Positions 52,431 through 60,560 of a stretch of 64,000 bases of DNA are shown here, piece after piece. Position numbers and translations under genes: made by a program. Location: the IMG/VR virus record IMGVR_UViG_3300047357_001427, positions 1 through 64,000 of that record. One strand, 5' to 3'. Within the stretch, counting starts at the first letter, position 1. The number at the start of each line of letters is the position of its first letter. The stretch is from a virus. The notes below the pieces were generated by a model. The model did no database searches, was not told where the DNA came from, and saw nothing but the letters and a program-made list of their open reading frames with translations.

Positions 52431-53133
52431 CTTAGAAACTTCAATGAGCCACCTTGACGGTGACCCATCCATTTTGCCGTTTTCGGTAATCCCCAGCCAA
52501 ATACCCGGAAGGCCCAACTTCGCTTGCGGACAGGTTAAATCAAACACGGAGCTAGGTCAGCGGATAATGGATATCGCTAGAAATCCTGAATATAAAACAT
52601 ATCTAGAAATAGGCACCTGGTGCGGCCTAGGAACTACAAAATGCTTCCTTGATTCCATTTTTTTACGTGAAGACGAATCCAAACTCATATCCCTAGAGTC
52701 TAATTTACAATTCTACAACATAACAAAACGGTATTGGGAGAAATTTATAGAGGTTCATGAATTAAATCCCAATAAATTTGACTTAAAGTATGGCTCCCTT
52801 ATTCCATATAAAGATTTAGACGAATCTTTTGTAACGGACGCGGGATTCACTAAAGATACATATGACTACAATGCCGACATCAAACTTTGTCCAACTATAT
52901 CTATAACTAAAAACATTGATGTTTTATGCCTAGACGGTGGGCACTTTTCCACTCAACTAGAATGGGATTTATTTAAAAATACCGTAAAAGTATTAGTCCT
53001 AGACGACACCAACACCTCTAAAACACGGTCTATAATTTCCGAAGCAGAGAACTCTGGCGTTTGGGATACTTTGTATTCGAGCCAAAATCGTAATGGAGAG
53101 GTAATTTTAAAGAAAAAGAAACACTTTCTATAA
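52423..53133 (+). CDS. Methyltransferase-fold protein
   Basis: 236 aa. A class I methyltransferase-like glycine motif YLEIGTWCGLGTTKCFL, a following acidic strand KLISLESN, and the later IDVLCLDGGHFSTQLEWDL. The last resembles cephalosporin-hydroxylase/methyltransferase 24-type proteins that act on sugars. No obvious membrane segment. Overlaps the exostosin-like gene. Substrate unknown. Confidence 0.55.
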   Translation: MNSLETSMSHLDGDPSILPFSVIPSQIPGRPNFACGQVKSNTELGQRIMDIARNPEYKTYLEIGTWCGLGTTKCFLDSIFLREDESKLISLESNLQFYNITKRYWEKFIEVHELNPNKFDLKYGSLIPYKDLDESFVTDAGFTKDTYDYNADIKLCPTISITKNIDVLCLDGGHFSTQLEWDLFKNTVKVLVLDDTNTSKTRSIISEAENSGVWDTLYSSQNRNGEVILKKKKHFL

Positions 53134-53136
53134 TTA

Positions 53137-53673
53137 ATGAATATTCAAAACAAACCGTGGATGTCCGAGGAAGAAACAAATCTTATCCTTAGTTTTATCA
53201 ATAAAAACGATATTATGCTAGAATACGGATGTGGAGGAAGCACTTTATTTCTCCCCAATTATGTAGATAGATATTACAGCATAGAGTCCGACCAACTCTG
53301 GGCTGATTCGGTTAAAAAAAACATACCAAAAAACGCTAAAATTTATACCATACCGACAACAAGACCCGAAGACCAAGAACAAAGGGAGATGACAAAATGG
53401 AATCAACTATATACTACCAAAACGTATTTTGCATACAAAAAGTACATAGAAACTGCGTCATTAATTAACAGGAAAATAACAAAAGTCTTAATAGACGGAA
53501 GGGCAAGGCCTCAATGCGCAAGATACATCTTTGATCTCTTGGATGAAGATGCGATATTATTTTTTCACGACTGGCACCCCTCGAGACGCTGGTACAAAAC
53601 AATACTTGAAAAATACGAAATAATAAAGACAATAGATAAAGGGCAAATGTTAGCGGTCTTAAAAAAGAAATGA
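53137..53673 (+). CDS. Methyltransferase-fold protein
   Basis: 178 aa. DIMLEYGCGGSTLFLPN gives the SAM-binding glycine loop, then DRYYSIESDQLWADSV supplies the acidic strand. A later ILFFHDWHPSRRWY has basic/aromatic residues that could bind a phosphate or sugar. Starts 3 bases after the previous stop. It could modify the glycan made next door; not shown. Confidence 0.55.
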   Translation: MNIQNKPWMSEEETNLILSFINKNDIMLEYGCGGSTLFLPNYVDRYYSIESDQLWADSVKKNIPKNAKIYTIPTTRPEDQEQREMTKWNQLYTTKTYFAYKKYIETASLINRKITKVLIDGRARPQCARYIFDLLDEDAILFFHDWHPSRRWYKTILEKYEIIKTIDKGQMLAVLKKK

Positions 53674-53721
53674 ATAAAAATCATCATTGATTAATAGCTA
53701 TACAAATTTATCATATACTGA

Positions 53722-54753
53722 ATGAAAAAAATAATTATAACAGGAGTTACCGGCCAAGACGGGAGCCACATGGCTGACTATTTATTAAAGAATACTGATC
53801 ATAAAATTTATGGCTCGGTGCGCAGGCTGAGTGTTAAAAACCATGAGAACATTTTGCACCTAGAAGGCAATCCTAGATTCGAGCTAATAAATATGGATCT
53901 CAATGATGCGCACAGCATTCGGGACGTAATACTAGACATTAAGCCAGACTATTTTATTAATTTTGCAGCTCAATCTTTCGTGGCTGGAAGCTGGGATTAC
54001 CCAATCCAGACATGGGATACTGATGCTGATGCGGTTCTGCATATCATGGAATCCATAAGAAGATTTTCTCCGGAATGTAGATTTTATAATGCTGGATCAT
54101 CTGAAGAATTCGGAGATGTAGTGTGTGTTCCTCAGGATGAGAATCACCCACTAAGACCACAATCTCCCTATGGTGCCGCCAAGTGCGCGGCCAGGCACAT
54201 CGTCAGGGTCTACAGGGAGTCTTACAATTTATACGCAGTACAGGGTTGGCTATTTAATCATGAAGGCACTCGTCGAGGCCTTGACTTTGTAACCAGAAAA
54301 ATCAGCCACAGTATAGCAAAAATTAAAATTGCTCTAGAAAATGGAAAAGATATACCCATTCTTCAACTAGGTAACCTTGACGCCAAGAGAGACTGGAGTG
54401 ATGCTGAAGATTTTATGTCTGGAGTGTGGATCATGCTCAACCAAGACAAGCCTAAGAATTACGTATTGGGTAGCGGGGAAATGCACACTGTAAGAGAATT
54501 CCTAACCAAGACTTTAGAGTTTGCGGAAATAGATTTCTACTCCGAGGGTCAAGATGATAATGAAAAATTTTACACAAAAAAAGGCAAGTTATTCTTTGAG
54601 GTTAGTCCCAAATACTACAGGCCAGCCGAAGTCCACAAGCTTTGCGGAGACTGCTCTCTTGCCGAAAAGGAACTTGGCTGGGTCAGGAAGGTAGACTTCT
54701 TTGGGCTTGTCTCTAAGATGTACCATAACGATTATTCGTTATTGTCTAAGTGA
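53722..54753 (+). CDS. gmd: GDP-mannose 4,6-dehydratase
   Basis: 343 aa, normal family length. Extended SDR: NADP-binding GVTGQDGSHMADYLL at the N-terminus, catalytic S127-E128-E129 in SSEEFGD, Y150-G-A-A-K154 in SPYGAAKCAARH, then NHEGTRRGLDFVTRK, typical of Gmd. Converts GDP-D-mannose to GDP-4-keto-6-deoxy-D-mannose, the first step to GDP-L-fucose. Cytoplasmic. The next gene, fcl, overlaps by GTGA. A short 48-base gap upstream may hold a weak promoter (TATACT near 53713). Confidence 0.92.
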   Translation: MKKIIITGVTGQDGSHMADYLLKNTDHKIYGSVRRLSVKNHENILHLEGNPRFELINMDLNDAHSIRDVILDIKPDYFINFAAQSFVAGSWDYPIQTWDTDADAVLHIMESIRRFSPECRFYNAGSSEEFGDVVCVPQDENHPLRPQSPYGAAKCAARHIVRVYRESYNLYAVQGWLFNHEGTRRGLDFVTRKISHSIAKIKIALENGKDIPILQLGNLDAKRDWSDAEDFMSGVWIMLNQDKPKNYVLGSGEMHTVREFLTKTLEFAEIDFYSEGQDDNEKFYTKKGKLFFEVSPKYYRPAEVHKLCGDCSLAEKELGWVRKVDFFGLVSKMYHNDYSLLSK

Positions 54754-55709
54754 AGCAAGAAAAAATATTCATAGCTGGCCATCGCGGAATGGTCGGTTCT
54801 TCTATACTTGGCAAGCTTGAACGCTCAAACTATTCCAATATTGTAACAAGAACCAGGCAAGAGATGAACCTAATGAATAAACATAAGGTTTTGGACTTCT
54901 TTAGGGATGAAAAAATTGACACAGTAATTCTTTGCGCAGCTAAGGTTGGCGGAATTCTGGCCAACAATACATACAGAGCAGACTTCCTTTATGATAATTT
55001 ACAAATTTCATCAACAATAATAAAGGCTGCGCAAAAGTTTGGAGTCAAGAAGTTAATCAACTTAGGTTCTTCATGCATATATCCAAAGCATGCAGACATA
55101 CCAATTAAAGAAGAATACTTGTTAACCGGGCCACTCGAACATACCAATGAGCCCTATGCTATAGCTAAAATAGCGGCGCTCAAAATGTGCGAAAGCTTCT
55201 ACGATCAATATGGTTGCAACTTTTACTCGGTAATGCCGTGCAATCTATACGGCCCTAGGGATAATTTTGATCTAAAGAGTTCGCACGTCCTGCCTGCTTT
55301 AATAAACAAAATACATTGCGCAAAAGAAAAAGGCGATAAATCAATAGAAGTATGGGGATCTGGCAAGCCCCTACGTGAATTTTTATATGTCGAAGATTTG
55401 GCTGATGGCGTTATCCATTGCATGGAGAACATAAACGCAGAGGACATATATAGCGATGGCGTTTCCCATATAAATTGTGGATCAGAACAAGAGGTTACGA
55501 TATTAGAATTAGTGCATTTAATCAAAGACGCAATCGGCTATGATGGAGAAATAGTATTTGACAGCTCTAAGCCGGACGGAACTTTTAGAAAAAAAATGGA
55601 CAACACAAGAATTAAATCAAAAGGATTCTCGCCAAAAGTCGCACTAAAGGATGGAATAGTTAAAACGTACAAATGGTATCTAGAAAATTTAAACATTGAC
55701 TGCGATTAA
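54750..55709 (+). CDS. fcl: GDP-L-fucose synthase
   Basis: 319 aa. GTG start, chosen because it makes a GTGA overlap with gmd. NADP loop GHRGMVGSSI, then C109 in GSSCIYPKHADIPIKEEYL, Y136-A-I-A-K140, which are exactly the positions of the E. coli enzyme's catalytic Cys109, Tyr136 and Lys140. Epimerises and reduces GDP-4-keto-6-deoxymannose to GDP-L-fucose. With gmd, this gives the phage a complete two-step route from GDP-mannose to GDP-fucose. Confidence 0.92.
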   Translation: MKQEKIFIAGHRGMVGSSILGKLERSNYSNIVTRTRQEMNLMNKHKVLDFFRDEKIDTVILCAAKVGGILANNTYRADFLYDNLQISSTIIKAAQKFGVKKLINLGSSCIYPKHADIPIKEEYLLTGPLEHTNEPYAIAKIAALKMCESFYDQYGCNFYSVMPCNLYGPRDNFDLKSSHVLPALINKIHCAKEKGDKSIEVWGSGKPLREFLYVEDLADGVIHCMENINAEDIYSDGVSHINCGSEQEVTILELVHLIKDAIGYDGEIVFDSSKPDGTFRKKMDNTRIKSKGFSPKVALKDGIVKTYKWYLENLNIDCD

Positions 55710-55724
55710 GTGTAAAACATAATT

Positions 55725-56636
55725 ATGTCAAAGAAAAAATGTTTAGTTACAGGTGGCGCCGGATTTATTGGCAGCCATCTCGTTGAAAGATTACTTAAAG
55801 CCGGACACGATGTTATCGTAGTTGATGATGAATCCTCCACAGCAAATTCTAATTTCACATGGAGAGATGATTGCGAAAACCACAAAGTAGATATCTGTGA
55901 TTTTGAAAAACTTAATCCACTCTTCAAGGGTGTTGACTTGGTTTTTCATCTAGCTGCTAGGTCCAGGATACAAATTTGCGTACAGGATCCGGCTGATGCC
56001 ATCAAGAATAACTCGCTAGGAACCTGCAACGTTCTTCAGGCCGCACGACTAAATGACTGCAAGAAAGTAATGTTCGCAGGAACATCCTCTTGCTATGGGC
56101 TCAAAAACCCAATTCCCCTAAGAGAGGATATGCCAAATGATTGCTTGAACCCATATTCTGTAAGCAAGTCTAACTGCGAAGAGCTTTGCAAAATGTATAC
56201 AAAACTTTTTAACCTAGAAACTGTTCTATTTAGATTCTTTAACGTCTACGGCGAGCGCCAGCCTTTAGCTGGAGATTACGCGCCAGTTGTCGGCCTATTC
56301 TTCAGGCAAAAAGAATCGGGCGAAGCAATGACTGTTGTCGGAGATGGCCTTCAAACTAGAGACTACACTCATGTCAAAGACATAGTCGAGGCGATGTTTC
56401 TGGCTGGAGAATCGCATGACAAGAAAATCGTGGGAGAGCTTTTCAACCTCGGAACTGGCACAAATCATTCAGTCTTAGACTTGGTTAAATTAACTGGAGG
56501 TGAGCACGTTCATATCCCGGCAAGACCAGGAGAGTCAAGAGAAACTCTTGCGGACAACACTAAGGCTAAAACTATGCTTGGATGGAATCCATCCCGCAAA
56601 ATAGAAGATTGGATTGAAAAGAACAGACCAAATTAA
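55725..56636 (+). CDS. NAD-dependent sugar epimerase/dehydratase (UDP-glucose 4-epimerase-like)
   Basis: 303 aa. Extended SDR with VTGGAGFIGSHLVERLL, VVDDESSTANSNFTW, the catalytic series SSCYG and YSVSKSNCEELCKMY, then RFFNVYGERQPLAGDYAPVV. It best fits UDP-glucose 4-epimerase-type enzymes, although UDP-glucuronate epimerase or decarboxylase are possible, especially as the next gene is a UDP-glucose dehydrogenase. 15 bases after fcl; overlaps the dehydrogenase by 23 bases. Confidence 0.75.
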   Translation: MSKKKCLVTGGAGFIGSHLVERLLKAGHDVIVVDDESSTANSNFTWRDDCENHKVDICDFEKLNPLFKGVDLVFHLAARSRIQICVQDPADAIKNNSLGTCNVLQAARLNDCKKVMFAGTSSCYGLKNPIPLREDMPNDCLNPYSVSKSNCEELCKMYTKLFNLETVLFRFFNVYGERQPLAGDYAPVVGLFFRQKESGEAMTVVGDGLQTRDYTHVKDIVEAMFLAGESHDKKIVGELFNLGTGTNHSVLDLVKLTGGEHVHIPARPGESRETLADNTKAKTMLGWNPSRKIEDWIEKNRPN

Positions 56637-57471
56637 AATCGGGGTTATAGGAAATGGATTCGTTGGTTCCGCAGTTGCCAACGGATTTTCGTCCGAGGAA
56701 GTAAAGGTATATGATAAAAATTCAGACTTATCGACCCACCCACTTAGAGATGTAATACTTCAGGATTTTGTTTTCATATGCGTACCAACACCAATGAGGG
56801 ATATTATGGGAGATGATTGCAATCTATCAATTATAGAATCCTGCTTTAGCGAAATTAAATCTATTGGTTCGAACGCCACCTTTATAATAAAATCAACGGT
56901 TCCAATTGGGACAACTGACAACCTGCAGGAAGCGCATCCGGAATTACACATCATCCATTCCCCAGAATTTCTTACCGCTAAATTCGCAAAAGAAGATTTC
57001 ATTAATGCGGATAGGCATATAATAGGCTACACCAAATACCAGCACGTCGCACAGGAAGCTGCTAGCTTATTCAAATACAATTTTCCTAATGTTCCATGTC
57101 TTATAATGAAAAGCGTTGAGTCTGAATCCGTAAAGTATATCGCCAACTGTTTCTTTGCTACTAAGGTTAGTTTTTTTAATGAGATACACCTCCTAATTAA
57201 TAAACTTGGATTAGATTGGGACTCTATTATTGATGGAGTCATTGGTGACAAAAGAATAGGTGAATCCCACTATCAAGTTCCCGGTCACGACGGAGACAAA
57301 GGTTTTGGTGGCACATGCTTTCCAAAAGACATTAATGCATTAATATCCACCTTTGAGAAAAATGGGTTAGATGCGAAACTTTTAAAATCAGCATGGTCAG
57401 TCAATCTAGACGTAAGGAAAGACTTAGATTGGGGAAATTCAACCTCCGCCGTAAACGATAGCGATTCATAA
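56614..57471 (+). CDS. UDP-glucose / GDP-mannose dehydrogenase-like protein, short form
   Basis: 285 aa. NAD-binding start IGVIGNGFVGSAVANGF, FICVPTPMRD and FIIKSTVPIGTTDNL, SPEFLTAKFAKEDF, and the catalytic Cys at C235 in GFGGTCFPKD. This is the UDP-glucose 6-dehydrogenase pattern, which makes UDP-glucuronate. Normal length is about 390-450 aa; this one ends soon after the active site and lacks most of the C-terminal UDP-binding domain, so activity may be reduced or changed. Start is probably TTG at 56614. Last gene of the glycan locus. Confidence 0.7.
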   Translation: MKRTDQIKIGVIGNGFVGSAVANGFSSEEVKVYDKNSDLSTHPLRDVILQDFVFICVPTPMRDIMGDDCNLSIIESCFSEIKSIGSNATFIIKSTVPIGTTDNLQEAHPELHIIHSPEFLTAKFAKEDFINADRHIIGYTKYQHVAQEAASLFKYNFPNVPCLIMKSVESESVKYIANCFFATKVSFFNEIHLLINKLGLDWDSIIDGVIGDKRIGESHYQVPGHDGDKGFGGTCFPKDINALISTFEKNGLDAKLLKSAWSVNLDVRKDLDWGNSTSAVNDSDS

Positions 57472-57490
57472 ATTTAGCAACAAGCGAACT

Positions 57491-57536
57491 AGGGATTCTC
57501 TTTGTCATCTTGTTTATTCAAGATTCAACTATTCAT
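57491..57536 (+). repeat. 46-bp element, copy 1
   Basis: Blocks AGGGATTC, TCATCTTG, TTCAAGATTC and ATTCAT in the same order and spacing as copy 2 (63403-63448), with differing bases between. Part of it forms a small hairpin (ATCTTG / CAAGAT). It begins 20 bases after the dehydrogenase stop and is followed by a T-rich run. Confidence 0.7.
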
Positions 57537-57577
57537 CCTTGGTTTTTTTATTGTTAATAAATTATTTTCGTTTTTAC

Positions 57578-57606
57578 TTGATCTACACGTTTTTTTATGT
57601 TAGTAT
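57578..57606 (+). promoter_or_regulatory. Promoter of nrdA, sigma70-like
   Basis: TTGATC (57578-57583), 17-base spacer ending in ATGT, TAGTAT (57601-57606). TGT just before the -10 gives an extended -10, with the same ATGTTAGT core as the sigma-factor promoter. Predicted start about 57613, leaving a 59-base leader before the ATG at 57672, in which I see no clear Shine-Dalgarno. Confidence 0.65.
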
Positions 57607-57671
57607 GCTTACTTTAACAAAACTTACATTTTTTATAAAACAACACAACCCCTTAGTGTAAAAACAATTTC

Positions 57672-60140
57672 ATGAATATTAAAGTTAAGAAAAGAAATGG
57701 CCGCCTAGAAGAATTCGAAGTAGATAAAATAAACGCCAGCGCATTAAGAGCGTGCAGTGACATAGACAACGTTTCTCCAAGCGAGATAGTATTAGATGCA
57801 CAGTTGCAATTATTCGATAAAATAACTACTATCGAAATAGACAAAGCTTTGGTTTTATCTGCTAGAGAAAAAATAGAAAAAGAGCCAAACTATTCTTACG
57901 CTGCTGCAGGGTTACTCTTGAACTGCCTATACAAAGAAGTATTTAAAGAAGGGGTTGACTCAGAAGCTTTTGAGTCACAGTATAGAAAAAGCTTTATACA
58001 GAACATTAAAAAATTAGTAAAGCAGGAAATGCTAGACGAGAGATTACTTGGATTTGATTTTGCTAAACTCTCAGAGGCGCTAAAGATAGACAGAGACAAG
58101 AAGTTTAAATACTTAGGAATCCAGATACTATTTGATCGTTACTTCATAAGAAGTGAAAAGAAAATAATGGAAACTCCTCAAGCTTTCTGGATGAGAGTTG
58201 CAATGGGTCTAGCCATCAACGAAGAAGATAAAAACGAAAAAGCAATAGAGTTCTACAATCTGTTCAGTCAATTTTTATATACAGCCTCTACTCCCACACT
58301 ATTCAACAGCGGTACAACACACTCACAGCTTAGCTCTTGTTACCTTAATACTTTTGACGATAGTATTGATGGTATATTTGATGGGGCCTGGCAAGAAGCT
58401 AGAAAATCCAAGTTTGCTGGTGGTTTAGGTTTTGATGTAACTCCATTTAGGTCTTCAGGCTCCCACATCAAGGGAACAAATGGAACTTCTGGAGGTTTAA
58501 TTCCATGGTTGAAAATTTACAACGACTTGCTGGTCGCCGTAAACCAAGGCGGAAAGCGCCCAGGTGCAGGTTGCGCATACCTAGAACCTTGGCATTTAGA
58601 CTTTGAGGACTTCTTAAACTTAAGAAGAAATACTGGCGACGATAGACTTAGGTGTCACGATATGAATACTGCTTCATGGATTCCAGATATCTTTATGAGG
58701 AAAGTTGAATCTAATGAAGATTGGTATTTCTTTGACCCAAACGAAAAGCTCATTGATAGTGAAGTAAGTCTGCACGATTCCTTTGGCGAAGACTTTGACA
58801 ATAAGTATAACGCAATGTGCCAATCAGCAGAAGAAGGAAATGTTAAAAACTTCAGAAAAACCCCAGCAAAAGAGTTGTGGAAAAAAATGCTCAAGGTATT
58901 ATTTGAGACATCACATCCTTGGTGTACCTTCAAGGATCCGTGCAATATAAGATACACCAATCAGCATGAAGGAGTTGTCCATAGTAGTAATCTATGCACA
59001 GAAATAACACTCCACACTAAAGCCTCTAAATATAAATCCGGCGAGAAGACTGAAATTGGAGAGACTGCTGTATGTAACTTAGGATCAATAAATCTACTCA
59101 ACCATGTGGAGGAGAAGTCCACGCACGGCAAGTCTGGTTATTTTATTAATTACGATAAACTGAAATCAACAATACATACAGCTGTAAGAATGCTTGATAA
59201 TGTTATTGATATCAACTTTTATCCAACAAAGGAAGCTGCTAACTCAAATCTGAAAAATCGCCCTATAGGTCTAGGCATGATGGCGATACACGACGTGCTT
59301 CATAAATTAAATATTAATATTGATAGCGATGAATCTATTAAATTCAATGATGAATTGTTTGAGTTTTATTCTTGCCAATCCATATACGCTAGCTCCATAC
59401 TGGCCAAGGAAAGAGGATCCTATGAAACTTATGAAGGCTCGCTATGGAGTCAAAATATTTTCCCAATTGATTCCTACAATAACCTAATGTCCTACAAGGG
59501 ACAAACGCCATCTGGTAATGGTGAAACCAAGAAAGACGAGTGGGAGATCTCAAGGCGACATGTTTCTGAATTCGGTATGAGAAACTCTAATGTTATGGCT
59601 ATTGCGCCAACTGCAACCATAGGTTATATTAACGGGGTAGAGCAAAGCATTGAGCCCAACTTTTCCGTACTCTTTGTTTATGAAAATAAAAGCGGCAACT
59701 TCTTTATTACTAACCAGCATTTTATTGATGATATGAAAGACGAAGGCTTGTGGAGTCCCGAGGTGGCAAAGCTAGTCAAGGATGTTGATGGAGATCTTTC
59801 TTTACTTAATGGCGATATCCCACAGTGGATAAAGGAAAAATACAAAACTGCCTTTGACAGGGATATGTTCAAGTTAATAGAATGCAACGCAGCTAGGCAA
59901 AAATGGCTCGACCAAGCAATTAGCTTTAATTTATACAACAACTCAACGTCCTTGAAGTACTTAAATGACATTTACATGGAGTGCTGGAAATCAGGACTAA
60001 AGACAACGTACTATTTAAGGAATAGGGCCGCCAGTAAGGTAGAGAAGTCGACCTCCGAAGATTCAAATTCTTCTAGCTCTCAAACCGCCTGCAGTATTGA
60101 AGCGATGAAGAATGGTGGAGAATGTGAAAGCTGTCAATAG
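57672..60140 (+). CDS. nrdA: Ribonucleoside-diphosphate reductase, large (alpha) subunit
   Basis: 822 aa. N-terminal ATP-cone (residues 1-95, KRNGRLEEFEVDKINASALR). The barrel contains C223 in LSSCYLN, then N440, C442 and E444 in SSNLCTEITLHT, all in positions of the class I catalytic set, and CNLGSINL after that. The tail ends with CESC, the shuttle pair that is re-reduced by thioredoxin or glutaredoxin. Reduces ribonucleoside diphosphates to deoxy forms for phage DNA. Pairs with nrdB, 4.7 kb downstream. It has its own promoter and overlaps the Nudix gene by 29 bases. Confidence 0.96.
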   Translation: MNIKVKKRNGRLEEFEVDKINASALRACSDIDNVSPSEIVLDAQLQLFDKITTIEIDKALVLSAREKIEKEPNYSYAAAGLLLNCLYKEVFKEGVDSEAFESQYRKSFIQNIKKLVKQEMLDERLLGFDFAKLSEALKIDRDKKFKYLGIQILFDRYFIRSEKKIMETPQAFWMRVAMGLAINEEDKNEKAIEFYNLFSQFLYTASTPTLFNSGTTHSQLSSCYLNTFDDSIDGIFDGAWQEARKSKFAGGLGFDVTPFRSSGSHIKGTNGTSGGLIPWLKIYNDLLVAVNQGGKRPGAGCAYLEPWHLDFEDFLNLRRNTGDDRLRCHDMNTASWIPDIFMRKVESNEDWYFFDPNEKLIDSEVSLHDSFGEDFDNKYNAMCQSAEEGNVKNFRKTPAKELWKKMLKVLFETSHPWCTFKDPCNIRYTNQHEGVVHSSNLCTEITLHTKASKYKSGEKTEIGETAVCNLGSINLLNHVEEKSTHGKSGYFINYDKLKSTIHTAVRMLDNVIDINFYPTKEAANSNLKNRPIGLGMMAIHDVLHKLNINIDSDESIKFNDELFEFYSCQSIYASSILAKERGSYETYEGSLWSQNIFPIDSYNNLMSYKGQTPSGNGETKKDEWEISRRHVSEFGMRNSNVMAIAPTATIGYINGVEQSIEPNFSVLFVYENKSGNFFITNQHFIDDMKDEGLWSPEVAKLVKDVDGDLSLLNGDIPQWIKEKYKTAFDRDMFKLIECNAARQKWLDQAISFNLYNNSTSLKYLNDIYMECWKSGLKTTYYLRNRAASKVEKSTSEDSNSSSSQTACSIEAMKNGGECESCQ

Positions 60141-60534
60141 AAGAGCCTCTGGTGTTGCTGTACTATTTAAAAATTCGGTACTATTAGCCAAGAGGTCAGA
60201 AAAGTGCTACGTTACCGGAAAGTCATATCCTTACGGAGGTTACTGGTCTGTGTTTGGTGGATCAATAGATGAAGGAGAAACTCCAATTGAGTGCGCCGGA
60301 AGGGAATTAATGGAAGAGTCAAAGATATTTGTAGACTTTAAATTTATTGAGTTTATCGATGTAATAAGAGATGAATATTGTGATTTTTACTTTCATATAC
60401 ATAGGTCCAATAAAATAGTGGTTCCACAGTTATGCCAAGAACATACTGAGTTTGGTTGGTTCAAAATCAACGAGCTAGTAAATTTTCAAGACTTAATAGA
60501 TCCTAACATAGTTAGCCTTCTAGATGGTATATAA
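60112..60534 (+). CDS. Nudix hydrolase
   Basis: 140 aa. The Nudix box is complete except for the last Gly: G-S-I-D-E-G-E-x7-R-E-L-M-E-E-S (about residues 50-71), with the R-E and E-E metal-binding residues present. The usual G after EE is S here. The start at 60112 lies inside the end of nrdA. It may remove unwanted nucleotides (dNTP, sugar nucleotides or capped RNA ends); substrate cannot be read from the sequence. Placed with nrdA, nucleotide pool work is the simplest reading. Confidence 0.85.
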   Translation: MVENVKAVNRRASGVAVLFKNSVLLAKRSEKCYVTGKSYPYGGYWSVFGGSIDEGETPIECAGRELMEESKIFVDFKFIEFIDVIRDEYCDFYFHIHRSNKIVVPQLCQEHTEFGWFKINELVNFQDLIDPNIVSLLDGI

Positions 60535-60560
60535 TTGCACTTTAATGTGTATTTATATAC

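Noticed and set aside
57472-57671. tRNA or small RNA gene in the gap before nrdA
   Set aside because: No cloverleaf or T-arm; the region is explained by the 46-bp element and a promoter.
57633-57671. NrdR box in the nrdA leader
   Set aside because: ACAC and GTGT occur around 57640-57660, but the 16-base palindrome with the AT-rich centre is absent.
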